Counted from the stretch's first letter, positions 36,260 to 45,765 are shown. The stretch: 64,000 nt of DNA from an uncultured Cellulophaga sp. (GCA_947491225.1 CANLIE010000011.1:1-64000); one strand, 5' to 3'. Made by a program: numbers and translations. Notes: generated from the sequence alone by a model not told the origin.

Positions 36260-38611
36260 ATGATTATAAGTATAACAAATACAAACACAGATTTAACCTT
36301 AATACATTATATAAGGTTAATAATTGCGTTTTCAATAACATTGGTATTGTTATCATTATATCAATATACAGTACTTTATGCAAAAGGAGTAGTAGATAGT
36401 ATTATAAGTGTAAGTTTTTTATTAAGTATAACACACCATATAGGTTTTGGAGCTTTAGCTGGGCTACTTTTTGTTGCTCCTTTCCATTTTCTGGAAAAGT
36501 CAAAATATTTCAGGGGATTTAGATTTACTTTTTTTATGTTAATATTTTTTTTAATAATAGAAATAATGTTAATAGGCTATTATACCACAACCTTTGTTCC
36601 TTTAGGTGCAGATTTACTAGGGTATAGTATTGAAGATATAAAAACGACAGTATTTAATTCAGGAGGTGTATCTTTTTTATTAATATTTGTAATATTAATA
36701 GTATGTGCTCTTTTTTATTTTATTTATAGACTTACAGCAAAGTATTATCATTTTGTAAACAGAATGTTTCCTTTTACATTCATATTATTTACAATTTTTG
36801 TGGCTACACTATTTATGGAAGGGCTACCCATAAATCAAAACAAAACACAATATTTAGCTGTTAATTTATATATAGGATCATTAGAAGATAACAGCTATAT
36901 AGAAGAAGGAAATAATGTAGAATACCCTTTATTAAGAAATAACGATACAAAAAATGTTTTAGGTAATTTTTTTAATTTTAAAGATGAAAAACCCAATATC
37001 GTTTTTATATTGGTAGAAGGTTTAGGAAGAGATTTTGTTGGAGAAGGTGCAGAATTTAAAGGGTTTACACCTTTTTTAGATTCGCTTACAAAAAAATCTT
37101 TATACTGGGAGAACTGTTTTAGCAATACAGGTAGAACTTTTGGAGTATTGCCTTCCCTAATAGGCTCTTTACCTTTTGGAAAAAAAGGATTTATGGAGTT
37201 AAAAAACTCTCCCAATAGGCTTACGCTTTATAGTATTCTAAAACAGAACAATTATAGTACATCTTTTCAACAAGGCAGTAATATTTCTTTTGATAATGTT
37301 GATAATTTTTTATTAGAAGAAGATGTAGATTTTATACTAGATAGAAGTAATTTTGGAGGTAATTATAAACTTTCTCCTTCAGATGCTTCTGGATCATCAT
37401 GGGGATATCCTGATAAAGAATTATTTAAAAAAAGTTTAAGTTTAAAAAGAGAAAAAGGTAAACCAAAGTTAGATGTTTTTATGACTATCTCTTCCCATGA
37501 GCCATTTATACCACCACAACAAGAATATTTTAAAGACAGAGTTACTAAATTATTGAAGAAGTCTAATTTGTCTAATAAGGCTAAAAGAATTGTAAAAAAA
37601 AATGAAAATGTGTTTGCTAGTTTACTTTATACTGATGATGCTATAAAATGGTTTATAGAATCTTATTCTAGAAGAAGAGAATTTAAAAACACCATATTTA
37701 TTATTACTGGAGATCATAGGTTAGTTCCTATCCCAATGCGTAATCAGCTAGCAAGATTTCATGTACCATTATTAATATATAGCCCATTACTAAAAAAAAC
37801 AAAAAAAATGAGTGCAATAAACTCTCATTTTGATGTTACACCATCACTCTTAAGTATGTTAGATGCTAAATATAATTTAAACATACCCAAACAAGTAGCA
37901 TGGATGGGCGCGGAATTAGATATGAATACTAACTTTAGAGGAACCAAAAATATACCATTAATGCGAAATAAAAATGAAATAAAAGAGTATATTTCCAATA
38001 CAGAACTTTATTCAGACGGTAATGTATATAAAATTAATTCTAAGATAGATTTAACTGCTACATCTAATTTAAATATTGAAAAGTTATTAGATGACTATAA
38101 ATCTATGAATGCCTATGTAACTGCAAATAATAAAATAATTCCAGATAGTTTAGTCGTTTTTAAAGTTAAAAAAGCTGTTTTTTCTGAAGAAGAAATGGTT
38201 TGGATAAATAGTGTTTTAAATGGTCAAGGTTTTGATAGTGCCTATAAAACAGCAAGGAATTTTGCTTTTAATGATGAAAAAGAAAATGCTTTACTATTAT
38301 GTAAATATATCTTATCAGAAATTCCAGGACACATAGATGTAAAAATACTAACAGGAAGGATTAATGCTTGGAATGGAAATTATGAAGAAGCCATCTCTAT
38401 TTTTCACGATTGTATAGCCTTAAATCCTACATATTCAGACACGTATGCAGCATTATTAGATGTTTATTATTGGTCAGACCAAAGTAATAAGGCATTACTT
38501 TTAGAATCAACCATTAAAGAGAACAATATAAAAGATGCTGATATTGAAGAAAAAATAGAAAGAGCATATACAGAAATAGCCAAAAATGAATTGCAATCAA
38601 ACAAGCAATAA
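36260..38611 (+). CDS. LTA-synthase/sulfatase-fold membrane transferase with TPR tail
   Basis: Protein of 783 residues. Five TM segments lie within residues 15-190, followed by an extracytoplasmic alkaline-phosphatase-superfamily domain. Its metal and nucleophile residues are visible: E253 (PNIVFILVEG), T293 in NTGRTFG, H413 (SSHEPF) and D485-H486 in ITGDHR. A C-terminal segment from about 655 has TPR-like repeats. This is the design of LtaS-type phosphoglycerol and EptA-type phosphoethanolamine transferases. In this operon it probably decorates the exported polymer with a phospho-substituent; the substrate is not determinable. It follows the glycosyltransferase by five bases. Confidence 0.85.
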   Translation: MIISITNTNTDLTLIHYIRLIIAFSITLVLLSLYQYTVLYAKGVVDSIISVSFLLSITHHIGFGALAGLLFVAPFHFLEKSKYFRGFRFTFFMLIFFLIIEIMLIGYYTTTFVPLGADLLGYSIEDIKTTVFNSGGVSFLLIFVILIVCALFYFIYRLTAKYYHFVNRMFPFTFILFTIFVATLFMEGLPINQNKTQYLAVNLYIGSLEDNSYIEEGNNVEYPLLRNNDTKNVLGNFFNFKDEKPNIVFILVEGLGRDFVGEGAEFKGFTPFLDSLTKKSLYWENCFSNTGRTFGVLPSLIGSLPFGKKGFMELKNSPNRLTLYSILKQNNYSTSFQQGSNISFDNVDNFLLEEDVDFILDRSNFGGNYKLSPSDASGSSWGYPDKELFKKSLSLKREKGKPKLDVFMTISSHEPFIPPQQEYFKDRVTKLLKKSNLSNKAKRIVKKNENVFASLLYTDDAIKWFIESYSRRREFKNTIFIITGDHRLVPIPMRNQLARFHVPLLIYSPLLKKTKKMSAINSHFDVTPSLLSMLDAKYNLNIPKQVAWMGAELDMNTNFRGTKNIPLMRNKNEIKEYISNTELYSDGNVYKINSKIDLTATSNLNIEKLLDDYKSMNAYVTANNKIIPDSLVVFKVKKAVFSEEEMVWINSVLNGQGFDSAYKTARNFAFNDEKENALLLCKYILSEIPGHIDVKILTGRINAWNGNYEEAISIFHDCIALNPTYSDTYAALLDVYYWSDQSNKALLLESTIKENNIKDADIEEKIERAYTEIAKNELQSNKQ

Positions 38612-38624
38612 AACCGAATTAAAA

Positions 38625-39830
38625 ATGAAATCTGGAAATTACACATACATAATTTTAACAATGCTAATTTCTTTTATGGGAGTTAGTCAGGAAAAGGAAT
38701 ACACAGGAGATCCAGACGCTTCATTTCTGGTTGCACGGACATTGGCTTATAATAATAAGAGGGCAGTAGCAAGGGACACTCTAAAAAAAATACTAACAAA
38801 ATATCCAACATATACAGATGTACAAAACTTGTTAGCAAAAACACTTACTTGGGATAAAAAATATGATGAAGCAAGATTACATTACAATACAATTATTACA
38901 AGGGAGAAAGATAATGAAGAAGTATGGGTAGCAGCAATAAACAATGAATTTTACTCTAAAAATTATAATACAGCTTTGGGTCTGTCCAATAAGGGTTTAC
39001 ACTATTTAAAAGGTAATGAGAATCTCATTATGCTAAGGAATAAAGCTATAGCAAACATAAATACCATAAAAAAGAAAGAAGTAAACAATGAGGAATTAAA
39101 AAATGGAATAAGTTTTTCTAAAAATGTAGATTTTTTCAATAAGGTTTATGACCCTATGTATTATGCAAGTTTAAGTTATAAACGTGCTACTAAATATGGT
39201 GCCATTATACCACAAATTAATTATAGCAATAGGTTTGATGTAAATGGATTACAGTTTCAGTTAGATGCATATCCTAAAATATCTAAAACATTATATGCAT
39301 ATGCTAGCTATGCATTTTCAAATTCGTCCATATATCCAAATCACAAAATTGATGTAGAGATTCATACCTCTTCATTACCTTTTTCTTTAGAAGCGTCACT
39401 CGGTATTAGATATTTTCAGTTTACTCCAAATGAAACTGTAATCTTAACGGGTTCTGTTGGGTGGTACACTGGAAATTATTATCTTTCTTGGAGACCTTAT
39501 GTTAATCCTAATTCTGGTGGTTCAATTAGTTTTTCAAATAATTTTAGCATCCGTAAATACTTAAAGGACAAATATAATTATTTAAGCCTTAGTTTTGGTT
39601 TTGGTTTTTCTCCAGAAACTACTCAGTTAAGAGAAAATAATGTTTTACTATCAGAGTCATTATTTTACTTAGAATCTCAAAACATATTATTAGGCTATAA
39701 TTTTACTTTAAAGAATAGCTCTAATTTGTTTACAACAACTTTTGGAGTAACACGGCAAGAACTTATTTTTAATCCAGGTAATTTTTATCTAGCCATTTCA
39801 GGTGGACTCAGTTATCAATTTAAATGGTGA
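38625..39830 (+). CDS. TPR plus YaiO-family outer-membrane beta-barrel
   Basis: I start it at MKSGNYTYIILTMLISFMG, giving a Sec signal. A 13-codon upstream extension overlaps the previous gene. After a short TPR region (about 30-150, e.g. VARTLAYNNKRAVARDTL) comes a beta-barrel of repeated aromatic strands (YASLSYKRATKYG, YAYASYAFSNSS, YLSLSFGFGF) ending in YQFKW, a terminal-aromatic barrel signature. This matches the YaiO family, whose E. coli gene lies next to the glycosyltransferase gene yaiP. TPR plus barrel is the plan of PgaA/AlgK-E/BcsC exporters, so it is the likely outer-membrane exit. Confidence 0.85.
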   Translation: MKSGNYTYIILTMLISFMGVSQEKEYTGDPDASFLVARTLAYNNKRAVARDTLKKILTKYPTYTDVQNLLAKTLTWDKKYDEARLHYNTIITREKDNEEVWVAAINNEFYSKNYNTALGLSNKGLHYLKGNENLIMLRNKAIANINTIKKKEVNNEELKNGISFSKNVDFFNKVYDPMYYASLSYKRATKYGAIIPQINYSNRFDVNGLQFQLDAYPKISKTLYAYASYAFSNSSIYPNHKIDVEIHTSSLPFSLEASLGIRYFQFTPNETVILTGSVGWYTGNYYLSWRPYVNPNSGGSISFSNNFSIRKYLKDKYNYLSLSFGFGFSPETTQLRENNVLLSESLFYLESQNILLGYNFTLKNSSNLFTTTFGVTRQELIFNPGNFYLAISGGLSYQFKW

Positions 39831-39957
39831 GCATATTAAAAATATCATTTCACAACAAAAAAATATATGTTCACCACATTTTATTTTCTCATAAATACTG
39901 TTTTAGTAGTTTTAGACAGAATAAAAACCAAATTAACCTATACCTTAATAATCTACT

Positions 39958-40056
39958 ATGTTATACAATACCTACGGAGAGGAATATTTAAACTTTCTCC
40001 ATAACTTAAATGAAATATTAAGCTTAAATGAATTAATTGAAGTAGACTATATATAG
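39958..40056 (+). CDS. Small protein A of a tandem paralogous pair (32 aa)
   Basis: The 32-codon frame encodes MLYNTYGEEYLNFL, then HNLNEILSLNEL. It shares YLxFxxxLNEIL with the next small frame (8 identical residues in 12). Two adjacent frames of nearly equal length with the same core are unlikely by chance. Each has its own start after a short gap, and a strong terminator follows the second. No signal peptide or membrane span is present; it is predicted helical and acidic. No family is recognised. Confidence 0.6.
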   Translation: MLYNTYGEEYLNFLHNLNEILSLNELIEVDYI

Positions 40057-40090
40057 TCTTAAAAAATGTATAATCCCAAAAATCTTTGTT

Positions 40091-40186
40091 ATGGCAAATC
40101 AAAACAATGCAGCATATTTAAGTTTCGTGGAAAGCTTGAATGAAATTTTAATGGAAATTAATGTAAACAAACTAAACTATTCATAA
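40091..40186 (+). CDS. Small protein B of a tandem paralogous pair (31 aa)
   Basis: The 31-codon frame encodes MANQNNAAYLSFVESLNEIL and a short tail to TAA. The core YLSFVESLNEIL aligns with YLNFLHNLNEIL of protein A. It ends 30 bases before a perfect terminator, consistent with a real transcribed unit. It may bind a partner through the shared amphipathic helix. The nearest neighbours are the polysaccharide operon upstream and rpoD downstream. Confidence 0.6.
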   Translation: MANQNNAAYLSFVESLNEILMEINVNKLNYS

Positions 40187-40215
40187 TAGTCATTTTGTTT
40201 ATACAAAAGCAGATA

Positions 40216-40247
40216 AAAAAGGAGCAACTTAAATGTTGCTCCTTTTT
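40216..40247. terminator. Bidirectional terminator
   Basis: A perfect 13-bp stem AAAAAGGAGCAAC/GTTGCTCCTTTTT with loop TTAAAT serves the small-protein pair (plus) and rpoD (minus). Confidence 0.93.
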
Positions 40248-40256
40248 AGTTTATTC

Positions 40257-41120
40257 TTATCCTAAATATGTTTTTAAAATTTTACTTCTGGAGTTATGTT
40301 TTAGTTTACGAATCGCTTTTTCTCGTATTTGTCTCACCCTTTCTCTGGTTAAGTCAAATATTTGTCCTATTTCTTCCAATGTCATAGAGTGCTGATCACC
40401 AATACCATAATACAACTTTACCACATCTGACTCTCTAGGAGATAAAGTTTCTAGTGCTCTGTTAATCTCTGTATTTAAAGATTGTTGCATTAATTTTTGA
40501 TCTGGATTAGGAGATTCACCATATTTAATGACGTCATATAAATTTGAATCTTCTCCTTCTTTAAATGGAGCATCCATAGATACATGCCTCCCAGAATTTT
40601 TTAGAGATTGTTTTACCTCATTAACTGTTAGCTCTAATTCCTTTGCTATTTCTTCAGCAGAAGGTGGGCGTTCATGTGTTTGCTCTAAATATGAAAAAGC
40701 TTTTTTAATTTTATTTATAGAACCAATTTTATTTAAAGGCAAACGAACTATCCTTGATTGTTCTGCCAATGCTTGCAATATGGATTGACGAATCCACCAC
40801 ACGGCATACGAAATAAACTTAAACCCTCTAGTTTCATCAAAACGTTTAGCAGCTTTAACCAAACCAACATTACCTTCATTTATTAAATCTGGTAATTTAA
40901 GACCTTGGTTTTGATATTGTTTTGCAACAGATACCACAAACCTTAGATTAGCAGTGGTTAATTTTTCTAAAGCAGCTTCATCACCTGCACGTATTTTTTG
41001 AGCTAATTCTACTTCTTCATTAGCGGTAATTAAATCTATTTTACTGATATCTTGCAAGTATTTATCCAATGATTTGGACTCCCTATTTGTTACTTGTTTG
41101 ATTATCTTTAGTTGCCTCAT
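40257..41120 (-). CDS. rpoD: Primary RNA polymerase sigma factor
   Basis: Sigma factor of 287 residues, the short Bacteroidota form lacking region 1.1 and the non-conserved insert. Region 1.2 ([16 protein letters not shown]), region 2 ([17 protein letters not shown], then [19 protein letters not shown] and [15 protein letters not shown]), region 3 and region 4 ([14 protein letters not shown], then [20 protein letters not shown]) are complete. It would recognise the TAnnTTTG-type promoters seen across this window. It is transcribed towards the terminator shared with the small-protein pair. Confidence 0.96.
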   Translation of the reverse strand: MRQLKIIKQVTNRESKSLDKYLQDISKIDLITANEEVELAQKIRAGDEAALEKLTTANLRFVVSVAKQYQNQGLKLPDLINEGNVGLVKAAKRFDETRGFKFISYAVWWIRQSILQALAEQSRIVRLPLNKIGSINKIKKAFSYLEQTHERPPSAEEIAKELELTVNEVKQSLKNSGRHVSMDAPFKEGEDSNLYDVIKYGESPNPDQKLMQQSLNTEINRALETLSPRESDVVKLYYGIGDQHSMTLEEIGQIFDLTRERVRQIREKAIRKLKHNSRSKILKTYLG

Positions 41121-41331
41121 ATATATGTGTTCTATTTATTGTTAAACTTAATACTACATTATACATTTTAAAAAGCTATTTTCCAAACAACTAAGGTTAA
41201 TATTATACCAGAGTTATTAATAGTTTACTTACTTTTTTTGAAATTCTCTTGAAACACCTACAAACAATAAGATGTTAAAAACATAAGCCTAAATTATAAT
41301 TTGGTAACTTTCCAGAATTATTAAATTTAAA

Positions 41332-41841
41332 ATGAGTAAAAGAGCATTAAAAAAATATTTATCTAGCTTAAAAAAAACGGAATTAGAAGAACAACTCTTA
41401 GAATTGTATGAAAAATTTCCAGTTCTAAAACAATACTATAGTTTTGTTTTTAACCCTAAAGAAGATAAATTAGTACAAGAGGCAAAGCTTAAGATTGCAA
41501 ATGAATATTTTCCAGTTAAGCGTAAACGTGCCAGAGCTCGTAGATCAGTGGCGCAAAAATATATTAAGAATTTTTTGGTTTTAGGGGTAAATGCTCCATT
41601 AGTTGCAGATATTATGCTTTATAATATTGAAATTGCCCAAGAATTTGCTCAGTATAAAAATGTACCAGATGCTTTTTATAAGAGTATGTTAAATTCTTTT
41701 GAACAGTCGGTTCAGTTTATTACTGTTAACTCACTACTACCAGAATTTAAAGACAGAATAGTTGCAATATATATAGAAACTCAAGAGAAAAAATGGATTT
41801 ATGCAGATGCTTTTTCTAGAGTTTTAGACAGTATAGATTAG
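41332..41841 (+). CDS. DUF6155 family protein
   Basis: Protein of 169 residues, helical and basic, starting MSKRALKKYLSSLKKTELEEQ, with a central KRKRARARRSVAQKYIKNF segment. It matches the DUF6155 family found across Bacteroidota. The Arg/Lys patch suggests nucleic-acid contact, but function is unknown. It is divergent from rpoD and monocistronic. Confidence 0.82.
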   Translation: MSKRALKKYLSSLKKTELEEQLLELYEKFPVLKQYYSFVFNPKEDKLVQEAKLKIANEYFPVKRKRARARRSVAQKYIKNFLVLGVNAPLVADIMLYNIEIAQEFAQYKNVPDAFYKSMLNSFEQSVQFITVNSLLPEFKDRIVAIYIETQEKKWIYADAFSRVLDSID

Positions 41842-41916
41842 CCTTAATTTTTAATTCTTTTACTATTTTCTTTTTATATTTTTGTTCATAAGTTTCATTT
41901 AAGCGCAAAAATCTAC

Positions 41917-41924
41917 TAATTTTG
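41917..41924 (+). promoter_or_regulatory. Candidate helicase promoter -7 box
   Basis: TAATTTTG fits TAnnTTTG, 63 bases before the TTG start of the helicase gene. Confidence 0.4.
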
Positions 41925-41986
41925 TAAGGTTTATTTTTAAGCATATGCCGTTAATTTTCGGCTAATAATATAATAGTTTACCTCAT

Positions 41987-43498
41987 TTGAAACAGCATAA
42001 AGCGACAATAGAAAAAACATTATACGATTACCAATTAGAAGATCTCAACAAAATTTTTAATTATTTTAATGAGCATCCAGAAGGTATTAATCTGTTGTAT
42101 CAATTACCAACAGGAGGGGGTAAAACTGTTGTTTTTTCAGAAATCGCACGCAGGTACATTGAGCAAAAGAAGAAAAAAGTTGTTGTTCTCACACACAGAA
42201 TAGAATTAAGTTCACAAACATCTAGAATGTTAGATGGTTTTGGTGTTCACAATAAAATAATAAATAGTAGCGTAAAACACTTTAATGATCAGGATAATTA
42301 TATGTGTTTTGTTGCTATGGTTGAAACACTAAATAATCGTTTACAAGATGATATGGTGCAAATGAACAACATTGGTTTAGTTATTATAGATGAAGCACAC
42401 TATAATTCTTTTCGTAAACTATTTAAATATTTTAGTGATTCATCAATACTAGGAGTAACGGCAACCCCTTTAAGTTCTAATATTAAGTTGCCAATGAAAG
42501 ATAACTATAAGAAGCTAATTATTGGAGAATCAATAAAATCACTTATAGAGAGAAACTTCTTATCTAAGGCAAATCAATACAATTATGATGTTGGTTTACG
42601 TACATTAAAACTGGGTATTAATGGAGATTATACCGTAAAATCTTCTGATGAATTATATAGCAACCAATCTATGCAAAGCAAGTTGCTTTCTGCCTACGAA
42701 GAATTAGGAAAAGGAAGTAAGACTCTTATTTTTAACAATGGTATAAGCACATCTTATCATGTGTATGAAACGTTTAAAAAATCAGGGTATAATGTTCGTC
42801 ACTTAGACAATAAAAACACAGCAACAGAACGGAAGGATATTTTAGAATGGTTCTCTAATACTCCTGACGCCATTTTAACTTCAGTTAGTATACTTACTAC
42901 TGGTTTTGATGAACCGTCTGTAGAAACCATTATATTAAACAGAGCAACACGATCATTAACATTATACTTTCAAATGATTGGTCGTGGATCCCGTGTTATG
43001 GAAAACAAAAATGAATTCACGGTAATAGATTTAGGTAATAATGCCAAACGTTTTGGCTTGTGGAGTGAACCTATAGATTGGCAAGAAATTTTTCATTTTC
43101 CTGATTTCTATTTGGAAAACATAAAGAATGATGAAGAAATAGAACGCGATTTTGTGTATGAAATGCCTCAAGAACTTAAAGACGAATTTTCTAAGTCAGA
43201 GAATATTCATTTTAATATTAAAGAAGAATACAAAAAAGCTTTTGCCAAAGGATTAAAATCAAAATCAGTTTTAGAAAAAAGCATAGAACAACACGCATTA
43301 ATTTGTGTAGAAAACAGTGAAGATGTTTTTGATGCTCGCATTCTTGCCAAAAAATTAAAAGAAGAGATTGCTTATAGAGTACGGCAGTATTCATATTGTA
43401 TTATGAATAATACCAAAAATTATAAAGAATGGTTAGAAGAAGATTATGAACGTAGATTACGATTAAGTATATCTCAAAAATTCTCATCAAGAATGTAA
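41987..43498 (+). CDS. DEAD/DEAH-box SSL2-type helicase
   Basis: Superfamily 2 helicase of 503 residues from a TTG start. Motifs are Q-like LYDYQLEDL, Walker A LPTGGGKT, DEAH in VIIDEAHYNSF, motif III GVTATP, and domain-2 motifs TGFDEPSVETIILNRAT and QMIGRGSR. The domain layout matches SSL2/ComF-like and type I/III restriction helicase cores, but there is no methylase, nuclease or defence partner here. A C-terminal helical domain (about 400-503) is unassigned. The next gene begins 11 bases later. Confidence 0.9.
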   Translation: MKQHKATIEKTLYDYQLEDLNKIFNYFNEHPEGINLLYQLPTGGGKTVVFSEIARRYIEQKKKKVVVLTHRIELSSQTSRMLDGFGVHNKIINSSVKHFNDQDNYMCFVAMVETLNNRLQDDMVQMNNIGLVIIDEAHYNSFRKLFKYFSDSSILGVTATPLSSNIKLPMKDNYKKLIIGESIKSLIERNFLSKANQYNYDVGLRTLKLGINGDYTVKSSDELYSNQSMQSKLLSAYEELGKGSKTLIFNNGISTSYHVYETFKKSGYNVRHLDNKNTATERKDILEWFSNTPDAILTSVSILTTGFDEPSVETIILNRATRSLTLYFQMIGRGSRVMENKNEFTVIDLGNNAKRFGLWSEPIDWQEIFHFPDFYLENIKNDEEIERDFVYEMPQELKDEFSKSENIHFNIKEEYKKAFAKGLKSKSVLEKSIEQHALICVENSEDVFDARILAKKLKEEIAYRVRQYSYCIMNNTKNYKEWLEEDYERRLRLSISQKFSSRM

Positions 43499-43509
43499 TT
43501 CATACTATT

Positions 43510-44751
43510 TTGAAGAATGTTTTAATTATTGGTTATACTTGGCCAGAGTCATCAACTACGGCTGCTGGAGGCAGAATGATGCAATTAATTCATTTTTTTA
43601 AAGAAGAAAAGTATAGTATCACTTTTGCAAGTACTGCTGCAAAATCTGAGTTTTCAAATAACTTAAACGAAATAGGTGTTACAGAAGTCCAGATAAAATT
43701 AAACCATACTAGTTTTGACTCTTTTGTGAGTAACCTAAACCCAAACATTGTATTATTTGATCGGTTTTTGACCGAAGAACAATTTGGTTGGCGCATAGCA
43801 CAAAAAATACCACAAGCAATACGTATTTTAGATACAGAAGATTTACATTTTTTAAGAAAAGTAAGGAAAAATATCCTTACAAATGGAATGACAGATGTAT
43901 TTGAAAATGCGTTACGAGCTAATGAGCTAACAAAAAGAGAAATAGCTAGTATTTATAGATGCGATTTGTCACTTATAATTTCTAGCTATGAGGAACAGTT
44001 GTTACAATCCATTTTTAATATCCCTGATAATTTATTGTTGCATTTGCCTTTTATGTTAGAACATTTAGATGAAATAACTGTTAGTAAATGGAATAATTTT
44101 GACAAAAGGAAAGACTTTATATGTATTGGCAACGGAAAACATAAGCCTAATACGGATGCTGTTTTGTGGTTATATGAAGATATTTGGCCTATAGTTCGTA
44201 AAACTTTACCAAAGGTTAACATTCATATTTATGGTGCATATTTACCACAACAGATAAAAGAAAAACACAACCCTAAAGCTGGTTTTTATGTAAATGGTTG
44301 GACAAAAGATATAGATACGGTAATGCAAAGTACCAAGGTAAATGTGGCACCATTGCGTTTTGGAGCTGGAATAAAAGGAAAATTAATAGACGCTATGCAA
44401 AATGGAACACCAAATGTTACTACACCAATAGGAGCAGAAGGAATGTCTGGTTATTTGCCTTGGAACGGAAAAGTAGTAAATAATGCTATAGATTTGGCAA
44501 AGGCTATGATAGCTTTATATATAAATGAAGATCAATGGCAACAGTCACAAAAAAACGGAGTAAACATAATAAATAATTACTATTCTAAAGCGCTGCTTAG
44601 AAAAAAACTATCTAATAAAATTAGTATTTTGCAGGCTAGTATTGACACACATAGAAACACCAATTTTATTGGTAGTATGTTGTTACATCATACATTAACA
44701 AGTACTAAATACCTATCTAAATGGATAGAGGAAAAAGAGAAAAATAATTAA
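43510..44751 (+). CDS. Glycosyltransferase (GT4-like)
   Basis: Protein of 413 residues with a GT-B fold. The start is TTG, because the first strand VLIIGYTWPESS begins at residue 4. The C-terminal half carries the GT4-type sugar-nucleotide site: FICIGNGKHKPNTDAVLWL, then HIYGAYLP, YVNGWTKDIDTVMQSTKVNVAPLRFGAGIKGKLIDAMQNGTPNVTT. It would transfer an activated sugar to a cell-surface glycan. It follows the helicase closely and precedes menB by four bases, though the three have no common theme. Confidence 0.86.
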   Translation: MKNVLIIGYTWPESSTTAAGGRMMQLIHFFKEEKYSITFASTAAKSEFSNNLNEIGVTEVQIKLNHTSFDSFVSNLNPNIVLFDRFLTEEQFGWRIAQKIPQAIRILDTEDLHFLRKVRKNILTNGMTDVFENALRANELTKREIASIYRCDLSLIISSYEEQLLQSIFNIPDNLLLHLPFMLEHLDEITVSKWNNFDKRKDFICIGNGKHKPNTDAVLWLYEDIWPIVRKTLPKVNIHIYGAYLPQQIKEKHNPKAGFYVNGWTKDIDTVMQSTKVNVAPLRFGAGIKGKLIDAMQNGTPNVTTPIGAEGMSGYLPWNGKVVNNAIDLAKAMIALYINEDQWQQSQKNGVNIINNYYSKALLRKKLSNKISILQASIDTHRNTNFIGSMLLHHTLTSTKYLSKWIEEKEKNN

Positions 44752-44755
44752 GTAT

Positions 44756-45598
44756 ATGAAAAATATAGAGTGGAAAATTGCTCAAGAATTTGAAGACATC
44801 ACATATAAAAAGTGTAATGGTGTTGCTCGTATAGCTTTTAACAGACCTAATGTGCGTAATGCATTTAGACCAAAAACCACAAGTGAATTGTATAAAGCCT
44901 TTTATGATGCGCAAGAAGATACATCCATTGGCGTTGTTCTTTTATCTGCAGAAGGACCATCTACAAAAGACGGAGTGTATTCTTTTTGTAGTGGGGGAGA
45001 CCAAAAGGCCAGGGGACACCAAGGTTATGTAGGGGAAGATGGTATGCATAGGCTTAATATATTGGAAGTACAACGTTTAATACGTTTTATGACCAAGGTT
45101 GTTATTGCCGTTGTTCCCGGTTGGGCAGTTGGTGGTGGACATAGTTTACATGTGATATGCGATTTAACTCTGGCAAGCAAGGAACATGCTATTTTTAAAC
45201 AAACAGATGCAGACGTTACTAGTTTTGATGGTGGGTATGGATCTGCATACTTAGCAAAAATGGTTGGTCAAAAAAAAGCAAGAGAAATATTCTTTTTAGG
45301 GCGTAATTACTCCGCTCAAGAGGCTTATGAAATGGGAATGGTAAATGCTGTTGTACCGCATAATGAGTTAGAAGATACAGCGTACCAGTGGGCGCAAGAA
45401 ATTTTAGAAAAATCACCAACCTCAATAAAAATGTTAAAGTTTGCAATGAACCTAACAGATGATGGTATGGTTGGTCAGCAAGTATTTGCTGGTGAGGCAA
45501 CAAGATTAGCTTATATGACAGAAGAGGCTAAAGAAGGTAGAAATGCTTTCTTAGAAAAGCGTAAGCCTGACTTTGGAAAAAATAAGTGGATTCCGTAA
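44756..45598 (+). CDS. menB: 1,4-Dihydroxy-2-naphthoyl-CoA synthase
   Basis: Crotonase-fold enzyme of 280 residues that closes the naphthoate ring of menaquinone from succinylbenzoyl-CoA. Diagnostic MenB segments are NRPNVRNAFRPKT, FCSGGDQ (oxyanion hole), the TDADVTSFDGGYGSAYLA stretch with the catalytic Asp/Tyr, and the C-terminal KRKPDF. Length and motifs are typical. It is followed by a perfect terminator. No other men genes are adjacent. Confidence 0.96.
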   Translation: MKNIEWKIAQEFEDITYKKCNGVARIAFNRPNVRNAFRPKTTSELYKAFYDAQEDTSIGVVLLSAEGPSTKDGVYSFCSGGDQKARGHQGYVGEDGMHRLNILEVQRLIRFMTKVVIAVVPGWAVGGGHSLHVICDLTLASKEHAIFKQTDADVTSFDGGYGSAYLAKMVGQKKAREIFFLGRNYSAQEAYEMGMVNAVVPHNELEDTAYQWAQEILEKSPTSIKMLKFAMNLTDDGMVGQQVFAGEATRLAYMTEEAKEGRNAFLEKRKPDFGKNKWIP

Positions 45599-45622
45599 AT
45601 GGTTTGTAATGCATATAAATTT

Positions 45623-45658
45623 AAAAAGAGTCTTGTCAATTAAAACAAGACTCTTTTT
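45623..45658 (+). terminator. menB terminator
   Basis: A perfect 14-bp stem AAAAAGAGTCTTGT/ACAAGACTCTTTTT with loop CAATTAAA starts 25 bases after the menB stop. It lies within repeat copy A. Confidence 0.92.
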
Positions 45659-45671
45659 ACGAGAACACTAT

Positions 45672-45713
45672 ATGAAAATGAAAAAATTTATTTCTTTATT
45701 AGTACACTGCTAA
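45672..45713 (+). other. Mini-frame inside repeat A (13 codons)
   Basis: ATG to TAA, translating MKMKKFISLLVHC. It resembles the start of a signal peptide. The equivalent frame in copy B (46711-46758) reads MKMKKLIFLIYTANV. It may be the leftover 5' end of an exported-protein gene carried with the repeat. I do not claim expression. Confidence 0.3.
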
Positions 45714-45731
45714 AATAATATAGAAGTATGG

Positions 45732-45765
45732 TTGTTTAAAATCAATGTTGTAAACTATACCTTTG
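45732..45765 (+). promoter_or_regulatory. Promoter of the DEAD-like gene
   Basis: TTG at 45732-45734 and TACCTTTG at 45758-45765 fit the Bacteroidota -33/-7 arrangement in spacing and sequence. The site lies inside repeat copy A and has decayed in copy B (TACAGTTT). Confidence 0.6.

Noticed and set aside
30487-39863. Identical 16-mer CATTTCACAACAAAAA at both ends of the polysaccharide operon
   Set aside because: Tempting as element ends or a shared operator, but one such match is expected by chance in 64 kb of AT-rich sequence, and flanking bases do not extend it.
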